Shown: positions 42,050-53,559 of the stretch, in pieces
Position numbering within the stretch: position 1 is the stretch's first letter
Layout of the letters: every line of letters begins with the position of its first letter
Assembly: GCA_028751875.1 (NCBI GenBank)
Contig: CM054153.1
Coordinates: 26,050,469 to 26,114,468 of the forward strand
DNA length: 64,000 bases
Origin: Rapana venosa
Lineage: Eukaryota; Mollusca; Gastropoda; Neogastropoda; Muricidae
Direction: 5' to 3'
Position numbers and translations under genes: made by a program
The notes under the pieces: generated by a model
Told to the model about the DNA's origin: nothing
What the model saw: only the letters and a program-made list of their open reading frames with translations
The model's database searches: none

Positions 42050-42196
42050 GTAAAGGTGTCCCATAACCTATGTGGTCCGCGTAGGGGAGCCAAGGGGCAC
42101 AAATGGTCACCCATCCAATTAGCAACCACGCTCAATGCTGCTTAACCTTAGCTTGGAGAAAGCAGTGCTCTGACCACTGAGCTATCCTGTACCCCC
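42050..42196 (-). mobile_element. tRNA/5S-headed SINE, internally deleted
   Basis: Has the 3' end (AAAGGTGTCCCATAACCTAT), then jumps to the 5S-like region (GGTCACCCATCCAATTAGCA ... GCTCAATGCTGCTTAACC) and A box (CTCTGACCACTGAGCTATCC). The 150-bp middle is absent. Confidence 0.8.
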
Positions 42197-42584
42197 AATC
42201 ACGCGGTCATGTATAACACAAACATCGTCTGCTAAAACCTGGATCATTTTCTCCACTGAAGCCATGTCAGACCAGACTGCAGACAGGCAAAAAGGACAGA
42301 ACACACCAAGGGAGATAACGTCCCCCTCATCAAACAGGTTTTCCCCCTTGGGTAAACCGCTTTGGGCATTTCGCTCCTTCTCACTGATATAATATAATGT
42401 AGCCTAACATCTATTCACTTCGGAAAGAGGGTGGGGAGTGGCCTCACACACACACACACACACACACACGTGTCCTACCTAAACCCCAAAGGAAACAAAA
42501 TTTAAACCCAAAATAACTGAACTAGGCCAACACATTAATTTTGCGTTCCTGAATAAGGCTTAAATACCAAGAAGAAGGTGAACA

Positions 42585-42735
42585 TGGGACAGCTCAGTTA
42601 TCGGAGCACTGGCTCTGTCTGGCAGCGTTGAGCAGCGTGGTCACCTAGTGGATGGGTGACTGCTGGCACACTTTGTCTTCAGTACAGTCCCCCAGTTCCC
42701 CCAGTTGTAAATGGGCACCTGCCCTCTTTGAAATT
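42585..42735 (+). mobile_element. tRNA/5S-headed SINE with a different 3' tail
   Basis: Head GACAGCTCAGTTATCGGAGC, then GCAGCGTTGAGCAGCGTGG and CTAGTGGATGGGTGACTG. The shared middle runs to GGGCACCTGCCCTCTTT. The tail GAAATTGTTACCCCC with TGGACAATAAAACC then replaces the usual one. Confidence 0.8.
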
Positions 42736-42938
42736 GTTACCCCCCCCCCCCCCCCCACCCACCACACACACACACAATTGTCTACAAGACTATAATGCTG
42801 AATGGACAATAAAACCAACTCTCTCTCTCATGCTACATAAATCTGAAATTGTTACCCCCCTTGTCTACAAGACTATAATGCTGAATGGACAATAAAACCA
42901 ACTCTCTCTCTCTCATGCTACATAAATCTGAAATTGTT

Positions 42939-42973
<35 letters not shown>

Positions 42974-43200
42974 TACCTCCTTGTCTACAAAGCCGTAATG
43001 CTGAACTGAATGGACAATAAAACTGTGTCAGTATCAATCGCTCCCCCCTCCACCCCCCCCCCCCCCCCCCTCCCTCTCTCTCTCTCTGTATTAGCTACAC
43101 AAATCTGAAATTATCCCATCTTGTCTGCAAGGCCGTAATGCTGAATGGACAATAAAACTGTGTCAGTCTCTCTCTCTCCCTCCCCCTCTCTCTCTCTGCC
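42731..43200 (+). repeat. Tandem amplification of SINE tail with poly-C and CT tracts, four copies
   Basis: A unit GAAATTGTTA(C)n then TTGTCTACAAGACTATAATG and CTGAATGGACAATAAAACC followed by (CT)n starts at about 42731, 42846, 42930 and 43107. The C-run varies from about 6 to over 30 bases. Confidence 0.9.
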
Positions 43201-43579
43201 CCCACCCCCTCTCTCTCTCTCTCCCCTCCCGTCTCTTTCCCTATCTATCTCTGGACCCACACTGCTTTGGCATTGCAGACTCCTACCTCCACGATCATAA
43301 CCAACAGGAGATTAACCAGATGACAATGGCAAACGGCTGACGATCATAGATTTCTTTGCCAAGCACTCCAAACACGACAAAACCTAGAGCAGCTGAGGAA
43401 TTCTAACGTGGGACGTGTCATGGCTGATCCACTGACCAAAGTCAACAGTGTCAACAACTCTGTGGAGATGTGACAAGATCAGCTGGTGATCCCTGTAGCT
43501 GGGTGAATATGAAGAACGTTATGTTTGCGTTATCAGTCCACGATGAATGGTCTAACCATGTCTTGATGGTCGTTGTGTT

Positions 43580-43824
43580 CATTTCATTTCATTTTCATTT
43601 TACCACTTTAAGTCACGAGATTTCTCTGCGTGAAATCCGGGCTGCTCTCCCCGGGGAGAGCGCGTCACCACAAGAGCAGCGCCACCCTTTTTTTGTTGTT
43701 GTTTGTCTGCAACTGTATTTGTTTCCCTATCAGAGTGGCTTTTTTCTAAGAATTTTGCCATGGACAACTCTCTTGTTGCCGTGGGATCTTTTTACGTGCG
43801 CTGAATAATTTTGTTTAACACACG

Positions 43825-43855
<31 letters not shown>

Positions 43856-43910
43856 TAGCGCCCAGACCACCACTCGTGGTCTAATGGATGGGGGAAAAGT
43901 TTCGGGCCCA
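43580..43910 (-). mobile_element. SINE family D, head-truncated
   Basis: Reverse complement of 22200-22545: TTTCTCTGCGTGAAATCC, CTCCCCGGGGAGAG, CTCTTGTTGCCGTGGGATC, TTTATCGTCTCATCCGAAAG, ending at GTTTCGGGCCC. The tRNA-like part is missing. Confidence 0.85.
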
Positions 43911-44379
43911 AACGGTGTTGCATGTCTTGTTTGAAAATGTCTAGATTGATGGTTTGTTTCATTCCTGACTCTCTGTCCCCCCAAGTCAAAGAGCTTTAAA
44001 GCTTACTGCATAACATACAAACTGTATGACAGTGGTTTCCATGTCCGTTTTTTTGCCTCAAAGTGGATTTTGCATTTCAGGTGATTAACTTAAATGAAAA
44101 ACACATGTCTTGAGCACACCATAAACTACAAGCTTGTTGTTGCTAAGATTGTAAAATGCTGTGTTTCTGATGTTTATTATTATTATCATTAGTTTCCTAT
44201 GTTTATTCTCATTACTACTATTTAAACCAAAACACATGTATTTGGGACTCCCGCTGTTGAATAGCTTATACAGCTTGAACATCAATAAATTTTGTTAATT
44301 GTTCTCTCTGCTAGAAAAAAAAACCACAACTACAACCCAGTTTTCATAAATTACAATATGTGTGTTTGTTGCAGCTGTT

Positions 44380-44935
44380 AAACCATGATATGGAATCCAT
44401 GCCATGACGATTATTCGGGCCGTTGTTGTGAATTGTTTTTTCTTCTTCTTAGTTAACATGTTATTTTGTGTGCCCAGCCCCCTTCCCACTGTGCCTTTGT
44501 GAATAGGCTTAAAAGCCTACCACAATGAACTATTGTCATTCTCTCTCTCTCTCATATTAAGTTTACCTGGCACTGGTCAAAGACCTCCCACTCTCCCCTC
44601 CCCCTCTCTTACAAAGAATGAGAAATTCAGAGTTGTCTTTTCTGCCATTAAACAAAAATTTGCTGCAAATTGTGTATATATACATTCATTTCCCCTTGTT
44701 TATGGACACCCTGGGTCTGAACAATAAACTATTTTGTCATTGTCATTGTCATTGTCTCTCTCTCTCTCTCTTTCATGATTATTGATTATTTTGGGCTGTT
44801 GTGGCTTTTTTGTTGTTACTAAATAATTCTTTTTAATTTTTGTGCCTAGTCCCCTTACTACTGTCCCCTTGTGAATGGGCTTAAAAGCTTACCACAATAA
44901 ACTTTTGTCATTCTCTCTATCGTCATTCTTTCTCG
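44380..44935 (+). repeat. Duplicated ~370-bp unit with AATAAA-microsatellite ends
   Basis: Blocks GATTATTCGGGCCGTTG / GATTATTTTGGGCTGTTG and TGAATAGGCTTAAAAGCCTA / TGAATGGGCTTAAAAGCTTA, then CACAATGAACTATTGTCATT / CACAATAAACTTTTGTCATT and (CT)n, lie about 370 bp apart. Between them (44690-44750) is a related end: GAACAATAAAC then a TTGTCA run. Confidence 0.75.
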
Positions 44936-45079
44936 TTCTGTCTGTGTCTCTCTCTCTCTGTATCTCTCTGTGTCTCTGTCTGTCTCTCTCTCCCTTCCCT
45001 CCCCTTGGAATAGCATGGCCTGGAATGGCATGGCATGGAAGGGAGGGCTAACGTTAACACTGGTCAGTGAACAATGGCT

Positions 45080-45256
45080 TGGGATTATTCTCACTAAGGG
45101 GCCCTCTGTCTGTCTGTCTGTCTGTCTGGGATTGCTCCCTCTCTCGCTTCCTCACACCTACTCTACATCAGAAGAAAAGGACCTGTCTGTCTGTCTATCT
45201 CGGATTGCTCTCTCTCTCTTCCTCACACCTACTATACATCATCAGAAGAAGCAGAC

Positions 45257-45308
<52 letters not shown>

Positions 45309-45337
45309 CTACTATACATCATCAGAAGAAGTAGACC

Positions 45338-45384
<47 letters not shown>

Positions 45385-45442
45385 TCCTCACACCTACTAT
45401 ACATCATCAGAAGAAGCAGACCTGTCTGTCTGTCTGGGATTG

Positions 45443-45494
<52 letters not shown>

Positions 45495-45536
45495 CTCTTC
45501 CTCACACCTACACTACATCATCAGAGGAAGCAGACC

Positions 45537-45625
<89 letters not shown>
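45080..45625 (+). repeat. CT/CTGT microsatellite with five ~80-115-bp minisatellite units
   Basis: The unit CCTCACACCTACTATACATC ATCAGAAGAAGCAGACC occurs near 45150 (shorter), 45222, 45301, 45387 and 45500. A degenerate copy is at 45815. Units are separated by (CTGT)n, (CT)n or GGGATTGCTC. Open frames of Ser-Leu repeats here are artefacts. Confidence 0.9.
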
Positions 45626-45626
<1 letters not shown>

Positions 45627-46075
45627 GAAACTGTTGTAGGCTTACAACAGCAGCTGAATAGCTTAATCAGTGCTGCAACAGCACTTGATCTTAAAGGTTA
45701 ATCTGAATAAGAGTAATATTGTTGTATTCAGAAAAGGTGGTTGGTTAGCTGCTCACAAAAAATGGCAGTACAATGGAAAAGTCATGCCTGTGATTAATGT
45801 ATAGAAATATTTAGGAATCTACTCTACATCATCATCATCAGAAGCAGGCCTGTCCCTCTACCATCTGCTGATCAGGGCTGTCTGTCTTGGGCAGTGACAC
45901 AGGTTTGAACTAGCCTTCACCTCTTCAAGAAAACCCACACTATATTGTTAGGGGGTAGGGGGTAGGTGAGGGGGGTTATTATTATTAGTAGTATTAGTAT
46001 TATTATTTCGAGGATAAAGGAATAAGCACTCATGTGCTTTTTAAAAAATTAAAATTCCAGTCCTGTGTGTATACA

Positions 46076-46076
<1 letters not shown>

Positions 46077-46109
<33 letters not shown>

Positions 46110-46117
46110 GAGTGTGT

Positions 46118-46155
<38 letters not shown>

Positions 46156-46165
46156 TGCATGCGCG
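46077..46165. repeat. GT microsatellite
   Basis: (GT)n, about 75 bp, abutting a partial family A-like tail at 46005-46060 (minus). Confidence 0.9.
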
Positions 46166-46204
46166 AGTGAGTACGCACGTTTGTATGTCAGTGAGAGAGA
46201 GAAA

Positions 46205-46368
46205 GAGGTCTCAAATCGAATCAAATCAAATCACATCTCAACTCAAATTCTTTTATTTTGAGAGAGTGATCAAACCAAATCAAATTTCAATCAAATCTCA
46301 AATTCTTTCATTTATTTATTTTATAAATATATTCATTGAGGGAGGGAGGGAGAGAGAGAGAGAGAGAG

Positions 46369-46419
<51 letters not shown>

Positions 46420-46555
46420 CAAATCAAATCAAATCACATCTCAAATCAAATTATTTTATTTTGAGAGAGAGAGAGAGAGATCAAACAAAATCAAATTTCA
46501 ATCAAATCTCAAATTCTTTAATTTATTTATTTTATAAATTTATTCATTGACACAG
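46205..46555 (+). repeat. Two tandem copies of a ~210-bp unit in GA tracts
   Basis: TCTCAAATCAAATCAAATCA, CATCTCAA, TTTTATTTTGAGAGAG, CAAATTTCAATCAAATCTCA and TTTATTTATTTTATAAAT occur at 46207-46335 and again at 46416-46550, with (GA)n between. Confidence 0.9.
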
Positions 46556-46600
46556 AGAGAGACAGAGAGAGAGAAAGAGAGAGAAAGAGAGCGAGTAAGT

Positions 46601-46652
<52 letters not shown>

Positions 46653-46670
46653 CAGACAGACAGAGACAGA
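46555..46670. repeat. GA microsatellite
   Basis: (GA)n with GACA interruptions. Confidence 0.95.
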
Positions 46671-46871
46671 GAGAACTGTGACCCCTGAAATGTTTTAATA
46701 ATGAGTGTACGTGTACACGTGTGTGCGTGTAACCTTTGTCTTCCAAAGCCCCCACCTGCAGTGCCAAAGTCTTTTCTCATGTCTAAACCCAACATTTCAC
46801 CATGGATGGAACAATGCCGAACACACACGCACGCACGCACGCGCGTGCGCACACGCAAGCACAGATACCAT

Positions 46872-46872
<1 letters not shown>

Positions 46873-46955
<83 letters not shown>
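46873..46955. repeat. GACA/GA microsatellite
   Basis: (CAGA)n then (GA)n. Confidence 0.95.
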
Positions 46956-47327
46956 CAGTGCAGAAGATCAAAAAACTGGTTTGAGTACATAGACACTCAC
47001 AAAAGCCCACTGGCTCTCACTACATGCCCCAACAACAGCAAGTTGCTAGATAATCTATAGGTCTTTTACCGCCTCGACAGCTCACCCAACTTTGGAATTT
47101 TGTTTCAATGGTTCACACAGTAATTAATCCTTACTCACTGACTGACTGACTTGAAAACTATGGTTAAGCTTCTTCAGGGTCAAACTGGGAGAATTTTTTT
47201 TTTACCAGTCAGAATTTGCTCTCAATCTCTTTCTGTGCCTCTGTCTGTCTCTTCACACACACACACACACACATTTTCTTAATTGCCTCATGGAAAAACG
47301 ATGCTGGAGCTCCCCTCCCCACCCCCC

Positions 47328-47402
47328 AGTCAGAGAGAGAGATAGAAGAAGAGAGACAGAGAGAGAAACAGACAGAGGGAGAGAGACAGAGAGACAGAAA
47401 AG

Positions 47403-47438
<36 letters not shown>

Positions 47439-47745
47439 CAGACAGAGAGACAGACAGGGGAGAGGAGAGAGTGAAAGAGAGAGGGGAAAGAGACAGAGAG
47501 AGATACAGAGAGAGAGAGAGAGAACAGACAGACAGACAAGACATAGAGAGAGAGAGAGACAGAGAGACAGAGAGAGAGAGAGAGAGCGCGAGCGAGCGAG
47601 CGGGGGGAGCGAGAGAGAGAAGGGGGAGGAGAGGGGAGGAGAGAGAAGAGAGAGAGAGAGGAGAGAGACACAGAACAGAGCAGACAGAAACAGTGATCAG
47701 GGAGAGAAAGAGACAAGAGACCAGACAGGAAGAGACAGCGACAAA
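47328..47745. repeat. Long GA/GACA-rich purine tract
   Basis: About 400 bp almost wholly A and G on the plus strand with GACA interruptions. Long Arg-Glu or Ser-Leu frames are artefacts of this composition. Confidence 0.95.
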
Positions 47746-47879
47746 CAACTTACTGTGACAATCAAAGTAGTAAATGTTCAATCCCACACTCCCCCTCTCT
47801 AAACACCACCTCTGACAAATCATTACTCACAAGAACACACACACACACACAAAAATAAATATAACCAGTAGCAAACTGA

Positions 47880-48060
47880 CGCACACGTTAAAAAACCCCT
47901 TTTCCCACCTTTCGGAAAAGTAGGCCACTGCGTGCTGGCAGAAAGGGATAACAAATACTTGAAAAATGCACGCAGTCTCATGTCTTCAGACACCAGCGGC
48001 GAAGGCGGAACGCGGCTACCTTAATATAGTGGACAAAAACGATCGCATACATAAATTTGA
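47880..48060 (+). mobile_element. SINE family C tail fragment
   Basis: ACGCACACGTTAAAAAACCC, AAAGTAGGCCACTGCGTGC, GGAACGCGGCTACCTTAAT, GATCGCATACATAAAT. Confidence 0.8.
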
Positions 48061-48069
48061 CTGGGAAAC

Positions 48070-48140
48070 ACACACAGACAGAGAGAGAGAGAGAAGAGAG
48101 AGAAGAGAGAGAGAGAGAAGAAGAGAAGAAGAGAGAGGAC
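48070..48140. repeat. GA microsatellite
   Basis: (GA)n with AAGA interruptions directly after the C tail. Confidence 0.9.
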
Positions 48141-48639
48141 GAAAATTACACACACTCACAAAATCAAAATGTTCTGTTGCCAAAAAAACTTGCAAACAAC
48201 CTATACCACCCATGCCCGCCACCCCCATGGCAAACAAACAAACAAAAAATGTCGAAAGCCGAATCCTGCATTTTAAAAAAAAAGAGAAAACAATATTGAC
48301 ACATAAAAGACCAAAAAAAAGACACAGCGTGCAAGCACACACTCATGAGACGACCCCCACCAGCTGCACATCAGATCACACAGTGTGTGTGTGAGTGTGT
48401 GTGTGTGTGTATGATATTCTTCTAACGATGTTCGTGCCTATTCGAGGACATTCGCGTGTGCTTCCACACAACAGTTTGCTTTCAGTTCCAGAACAAGGAT
48501 TTTTTGACGAAACCCACGAAGGTAAGTCCTGTCTGTGTGTTGCACTTTGAAAAAAAAAATTATGTGACGTCAAGGAGATAAGTCTTTAAATTTGACGCTT
48601 TTGTCTTCCTTAGACTTATAAGGTCAGTTCAGACACACA

Positions 48640-48647
48640 CACACACA

Positions 48648-48680
<33 letters not shown>
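48640..48680. repeat. CA microsatellite
   Basis: Perfect (CA)n of about 40 bp. Confidence 0.95.
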
Positions 48681-48754
48681 TCGCCGTAAAGTATATGAAT
48701 CTATACATGGGCTTTTTTCTTTCTCAGGACTGCTTCATAATTATAATGCGCTTT

Positions 48755-49068
48755 GGGACGGGATAGCCTAGTGGTCAGAACATTGCGCTCGCAATCTGAC
48801 GACCCCGGTTCGATTCCCGTTCAAGGGGATATTTTCCCCTGGAGTTAACATCAGTGCAAACTCCACTCTCCCCCAAAGTCCTTCGGATGAGACTATAAAC
48901 CCAGGCCCCGTGTGCGAACGCACACGTTAAATCCTGTTCCGCTTTTCGTACGAGTAGGCTATTGTGTGCCGGTAGGAACAGATGACAAAATTGACAAAAC
49001 CGTACACACACGGGGACTGGATGTAAAAAAGCACATAAGTGCTTACTATCCTCGATATACAAGAATAA
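48755..49068 (+). mobile_element. SINE family A, full-length copy
   Basis: GGGACGGGATAGCCTAGTGG head, CCGGTTCGATTCCCG B box, and a body with a 20-bp deletion after GTGTGCGAACGCACA. Ends TATCCTCGATATACAAG. Confidence 0.9.
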
Positions 49069-49494
49069 TGACCATCTTCTCTGCATTTTTGGAGACTTTC
49101 TTTTTGTTTAAGTTTTGCTCGAGTTTTGTTTTGTGTTTAACATTTTTTATTTAGTCTGAACAAAAAACAAAAACAAAAAACCCATGATATCACTGATACT
49201 TTTCTCTTTTCTGGGCATAAACAATTTTTGTCAAAACGTGGTCTTCTGGTTTTCCGTTTATTTATACTAATGCGAGTGACAGACACGAGACGGAAGGAAG
49301 AGTTGATTTGTGACAGTAATGATAGCTGGTGTTTTGAGTCTTTTAAACAGGTATATTTTCACGATTTTTTTTTAACAGCCGGTGTTTTGAGTCTTTTTAT
49401 CAGGATTATATTAACGATTTATTATTTTTTTTAAAACAATTTTTCTCATGTCGATGACTTTAAACTACTCTCATTCGCTTTGTGTAGTTACTCT

Positions 49495-49910
49495 ATTCTC
49501 AAACGCTTTATTTAGTTCGTCTGCTCTCAAACGCTTTATTTAGCTCGTCTGCTCTCTATAGCTGTATTTAGTTCATCTGCTCTCAATCGCTTTAGTTCAT
49601 CTGCTCTCCAACTCTTTAATTCATCTGCTCTCAAACGCATTATTTAGTTCATCCGCTCTCAAACGCATTATTTAGTTCATCCGCTCTCAAACGCATTATT
49701 TAGTTCATCCGCTCTCAACAGCTTTATTTAATTCATCTGGTCTCAACAGCTTTATTTAGTTCATCTGCTCTTAATAGCTTTACATTTATACCACTTTAAG
49801 TTACGGCATATTTCTCTGCGTGAAATTCGGGCTGCTCTCCCCGGGGAGAGCGCGTCGCCGCAAGAGCAGCGCCACCCAGATCACACTTTATTTAGTTCAT
49901 CTGCTCTCGG
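49495..49910 (+). repeat. Degenerate ~27-bp monomer array, interrupted by a SINE D piece
   Basis: About ten monomers of the type TTTAGTTCATCTGCTCTCAA plus a short linker. An 87-bp fragment of SINE D (TTTCTCTGCGTGAAATTCGG ... GAGCAGCGCCACC) lies at 49791-49877. Monomers continue on both sides. Confidence 0.9.
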
Positions 49911-50755
49911 TCGCTTTATTTAGTTCATCTGCTCCCAATAGCTTCATCTAGTTAATCTTCTCTTTTCGCTTTATCTAGTTCATCTGCTCCCAATAGCTTC
50001 ATCTAGTTAATCTTCTCTTTTCGCTTTATCTAGTTCATCTGCTCCCAATAGCTTCATCTAGTTAATCTTCTCTTTTCGCTTTATCTAGTTCATCTGCTCC
50101 CAATAGCTTCATCTAGTTAATCTTCTCTTTTCGCTTTATCTAGTTCATCTGCTCCCAATAGCTTCATCTAGTTAATCTTCTCTTTTCGCTTTATCTAGTT
50201 CATCTGCTCCCAATAGCTTCATCTAGTTAATCTTCTCTTTTCGCTTTATCTAGTTCATCTGCCCCCAATAGCTTCATCTAGTTAATCTTCTCTTTTCGCT
50301 TTATCTAGTTAAATCTGCTCCCAATAGCTTCATCTAGTTAATCTTCTCTTTTCGCTTTATCTAGTTCATCTGCTCCCAATAGCTTCATCTAGTTAATCTT
50401 CTCTTTTCGCTTTATCTAGTTCATCTGCTCCCAATAGCTTCATTTAGTTAATCTCTTTTCGCTTTATCTAGTTCATCTGCTCCCAATAGCTTCATCTAGT
50501 TAATCTTCTCTTTTCGCTTTATCTAGTTCATCTGCTCCCAATAGCTTCATCTAGTTAATCTTCTCTTTTCGCTTTATCTAGTTCATCTGCTCCCAATAGC
50601 TTCATCTAGTTAATCTTCTCTTTTCGCTTTATCTAGTTCATCTGCTCCCAATAGCTTCATCTAGTTAATCTTCTCTTTTCGCTTTATCTAGTTCATCTGC
50701 TCCCAATAGCTTCATCTAGTTAATCTTCTCTTTTCGCTTTATCTAGTTCATCTAC
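49911..50755 (+). repeat. 55-bp minisatellite, about 15 copies
   Basis: Near-identical unit CGCTTTATCTAGTTCATCTG, CTCCCAATAGCTTCATCTAG, TTAATCTTCTCTTTT at a strict 55-bp period (for example 49967, 50022, 50077). A few copies have single-base changes or 1-4-base indels. The unit is itself a dimer of the ~27-bp monomer in the flanking degenerate array, so it is a small higher-order repeat. Confidence 0.97.
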
Positions 50756-50825
50756 TGTCATTTGCTCAATTCAGTTTCTGTTCAAATCTGACTCCACACA
50801 GCCTTGCTACGTGGCACTGTAAGGA

Positions 50826-50915
50826 ATAATAATAATATATGGAATTTATATAGCGCTGAATCTTGTAAAAAACAAACAAATCGAAGCGCTTAACAAATCG
50901 AAGCGCTTAATCAAT
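50826..50915 (-). repeat. GCGCTATATAAATTCC tail repeat
   Basis: AATAATAATATATGGAATTT then ATATAGCGCTGAATCTTG and AAATCGAAGCGC, the latter duplicated. Confidence 0.75.
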
Positions 50916-51004
50916 ACAATCTGCTTTTGTTTAGGAATCGAGTATTTTGTATTCTGTGTGTATCTTCTTTAATTTAACGTCTTTTCACATTATGTGATAT
51001 TAGA

Positions 51005-51204
51005 CAGTTGTGTGTGTAAGTAAGTGTGTGTGTGTGTGTGTGTGTGTGTTTGTGTGTTTGTATGTTTGTGTGAGTGAGTGTGTGTGCACGTGTGTGTATG
51101 TGAGTGGGTGTGTATATGTGTTTGTGTGTATATGAGAGAGAGAGAGAACATACATGGGTGTAGATGTGTGTACATATTTGTGTATAGAGTGTGAGTGTGC
51201 GGGT

Positions 51205-51246
<42 letters not shown>

Positions 51247-51326
51247 TGTGCATGCCTGTGTGTGATTGTGTGTGTGTGTTTATGCAAGTGTATGTGTGTA
51301 TTTGGGTGTATATGAATGTGTGTGTG

Positions 51327-51369
<43 letters not shown>

Positions 51370-51370
51370 G
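51005..51370. repeat. GT microsatellite
   Basis: About 365 bp of GT with interspersed TATG, GCAC and a short GA run. Confidence 0.95.
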
Positions 51371-51715
51371 GGGTGCATAGGAACTGTATACTCTACATCA
51401 GCTAGGAATCTGTAGGCCTACATAGATGTGATGTTTAAATATAAAAAAAAGAATTATATTATGTTAAGAAATCAAACGGAATCAAATTTAACTTGAACAG
51501 GAACAACAAATATCTGTTATAAAAACCGACCGACTGGGCTCTTACTCAAGCCTTTCACTAATTCTAGCATTTTAAGATTATCAACCAAAATGTCTGTGTG
51601 GGATAAACTAGCAGAGTTGTTGTTAGACAACCAATCCGGCAAAAAAGGCTTCAACTGATCACAATAAAACATAACATGTTCTGGCGTAATCTGATCACCA
51701 CAAATACATAATATT

Positions 51716-51718
<3 letters not shown>
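51371..51718. other. Unassigned sequence
   Basis: No gene or shared repeat recognised. Confidence 0.5.
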
Positions 51719-51766
<48 letters not shown>

Positions 51767-51815
51767 CGTGCGTGCGTGTGCGTGCGTGCGTGCGTGCCTA
51801 TGGTGTGTGTGGTGT
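51719..51815. repeat. GT/GC microsatellite
   Basis: (GT)n then GCGTGC runs. Confidence 0.95.
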
Positions 51816-51835
51816 TTATTTATTTTATTTATTTT

Positions 51836-52162
51836 TAAATTCTTTTATTTCGAGGATAATGGAATAAGTGCTCATGTGCTTTTTTCATCCAGTCTCTGTG
51901 CGTATGCAGTTATGTCAATTTTTTCATCCGATCCCACCGGCACACAAGGGCCTACTCTTCCGAAAGGCGGAACGGGTTTTAATGTGTGCGCAAGACGTTC
52001 TGTGTGCGTTCGCACACGGTACCTCGGTTTAGAGTCTCATCCGAAGGACTTTTGGGGAGAGCGGAGTCGACTCTGATGTTAACTCCAGAGGGAAAAAATC
52101 CCCTTGAACGAGATTCGAACCCGGGTCAGCAGATCACGAGCGCATTACTCTAACCACCAGGC

Positions 52163-52164
<2 letters not shown>
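51836..52164 (-). mobile_element. SINE family A, nearly full length
   Basis: Tail TTTATTTCGAGGATAATGGA at 51843 through the body to the B box GATTCGAACCCGGGTC and the head near 52164, followed by (GA)n. Confidence 0.9.

Positions 52165-52250
<86 letters not shown>
52165..52250. repeat. GA microsatellite
   Basis: Perfect (GA)n of about 85 bp directly at the SINE head. Confidence 0.95.
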
Positions 52251-52251
<1 letters not shown>

Positions 52252-52740
52252 TGACAAACAGATGTAAAAGGACGGACAGCAAAAGGTTTGTTTTTTTTCA
52301 TCAAGGCCACAGCTTTTTAAAAGGGGATAAACAAAACTAATTTCAAAACCACAGAATAACACTACAGCAAAGGATTAGCTGCTTAACTTAAAGCAAACAC
52401 AGTGTTTCTAATCGCAAAGGCTTTCCGCGAGGATAAACGCTAAGACGCCTTATAGTTTGTTTTGTTCGTTGCTGTCTGAAGCCATTATCCAATCCAATCC
52501 AATCCAATCCAGTCTTGCTGTTTACCGCCCCGCTGATCACAGAGTTCATAAATCTCAGATTGATTAAAACAAGCAAAGGTTGCTGCCGGTAGTTCAAAAT
52601 ATGGAACGTTTTCTGAGATCTCTTCATCCCGAATATGAAAGAACAAAAATCCTGCCATCAGAGTGATTCAAAACGGAAGGTCTCTGTCTTCCATAACGGA
52701 AATAATGACCAGATATTCCCGCCACCCTTGCCCAAGTGTT
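52251..52740. other. Unassigned sequence
   Basis: Contains (AATCC)n at 52490-52515. Short frames only; no gene recognised. Confidence 0.5.
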
Positions 52741-52741
52741 T

Positions 52742-52772
<31 letters not shown>

Positions 52773-52837
52773 GTACATTTGAATTTGTTAAAACTGTTCA
52801 TGGTTGTTGCGTGCATGTGTAGGAGTGGGTTGAATGC

Positions 52838-52985
52838 AAGCGCTTTGATTTATCTTTACGAGATATAGTGCTTTATAAATTCCATTTATCATCATCATAT
52901 CATCATCATCATCATTCTTCTTCTTCTTACTATTAAAAAAATATTATTATCATTATCGTATCATCAGAAACGCCATGTCTTAAAT
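52838..52985 (+). repeat. Tail repeat with ATC/TTC trinucleotides
   Basis: GCGCTTTGATTTATCTTTAC, GATATAGTGCTTTATAAATT then (CAT)n/(TTC)n. Confidence 0.7.
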
Positions 52986-53105
52986 CTACAATAGTTCCTT
53001 TCAAATCTCTCTCTCTCTCTCCAATTTACACCGTGAGTACATTTGGTGCACAGTGTTCAGAATCTACCTCTTCACACCAAGTCAAAATCCCCTGCTGAGA
53101 AGGGA

Positions 53106-53530
53106 AGGGGGCAGGACGGTTGTTATAGACCTTCACCTGCCTAACAAGTTAACCGTTGAAGTCCTGGGTTCGATTCCCAGCCTTACCCTTTTCTTCCCAC
53201 TTTGAAAGGACAAATCGAACTGAATAATCATCACATCTTTGGGAGGAGACTCTAAAAGCAGTCGGACACGTATGCCTACGGACTCGCGCTCGTAAACGCA
53301 AAAAACCCCACCCCAAAACAAAACACAATTGAAAATCGGAAAGAGCAGGGAGGTACCACGCAACCGGTCCTGGCAAAATCGGTACACGTCCAATTCCCAA
53401 CTGTATCCCCGAAGTCACAATGCGGCTACCTTAACAGTGGGCGGGGGTGGGGGTGGGGGGAGGGGGGGAGATCATAGACGCAAAAATCTCACCACCAATG
53501 GAACTTCGAAGCTCTAGCCGAAGAACGAAA
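53106..53530 (+). mobile_element. SINE with family B head and family C tail
   Basis: Head GGGCAGGACGGTTGTTATAG with B box GGGTTCGATTCCCAG, then CTTTGAAAGGACAAATCGAA (family B), then GTCACAATGCGGCTACCTTA, AATCTCACCA and CTCTAGCCGAAGAACG (family C). Confidence 0.75.
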
Positions 53531-53559
53531 GACAAAAAACAAAAACAAAAATCCACTAC

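Noticed and set aside
49911..50755. CRISPR array
   Set aside because: The repeats are contiguous 55-bp tandem units with no unique spacers, in eukaryotic DNA. It is a minisatellite.
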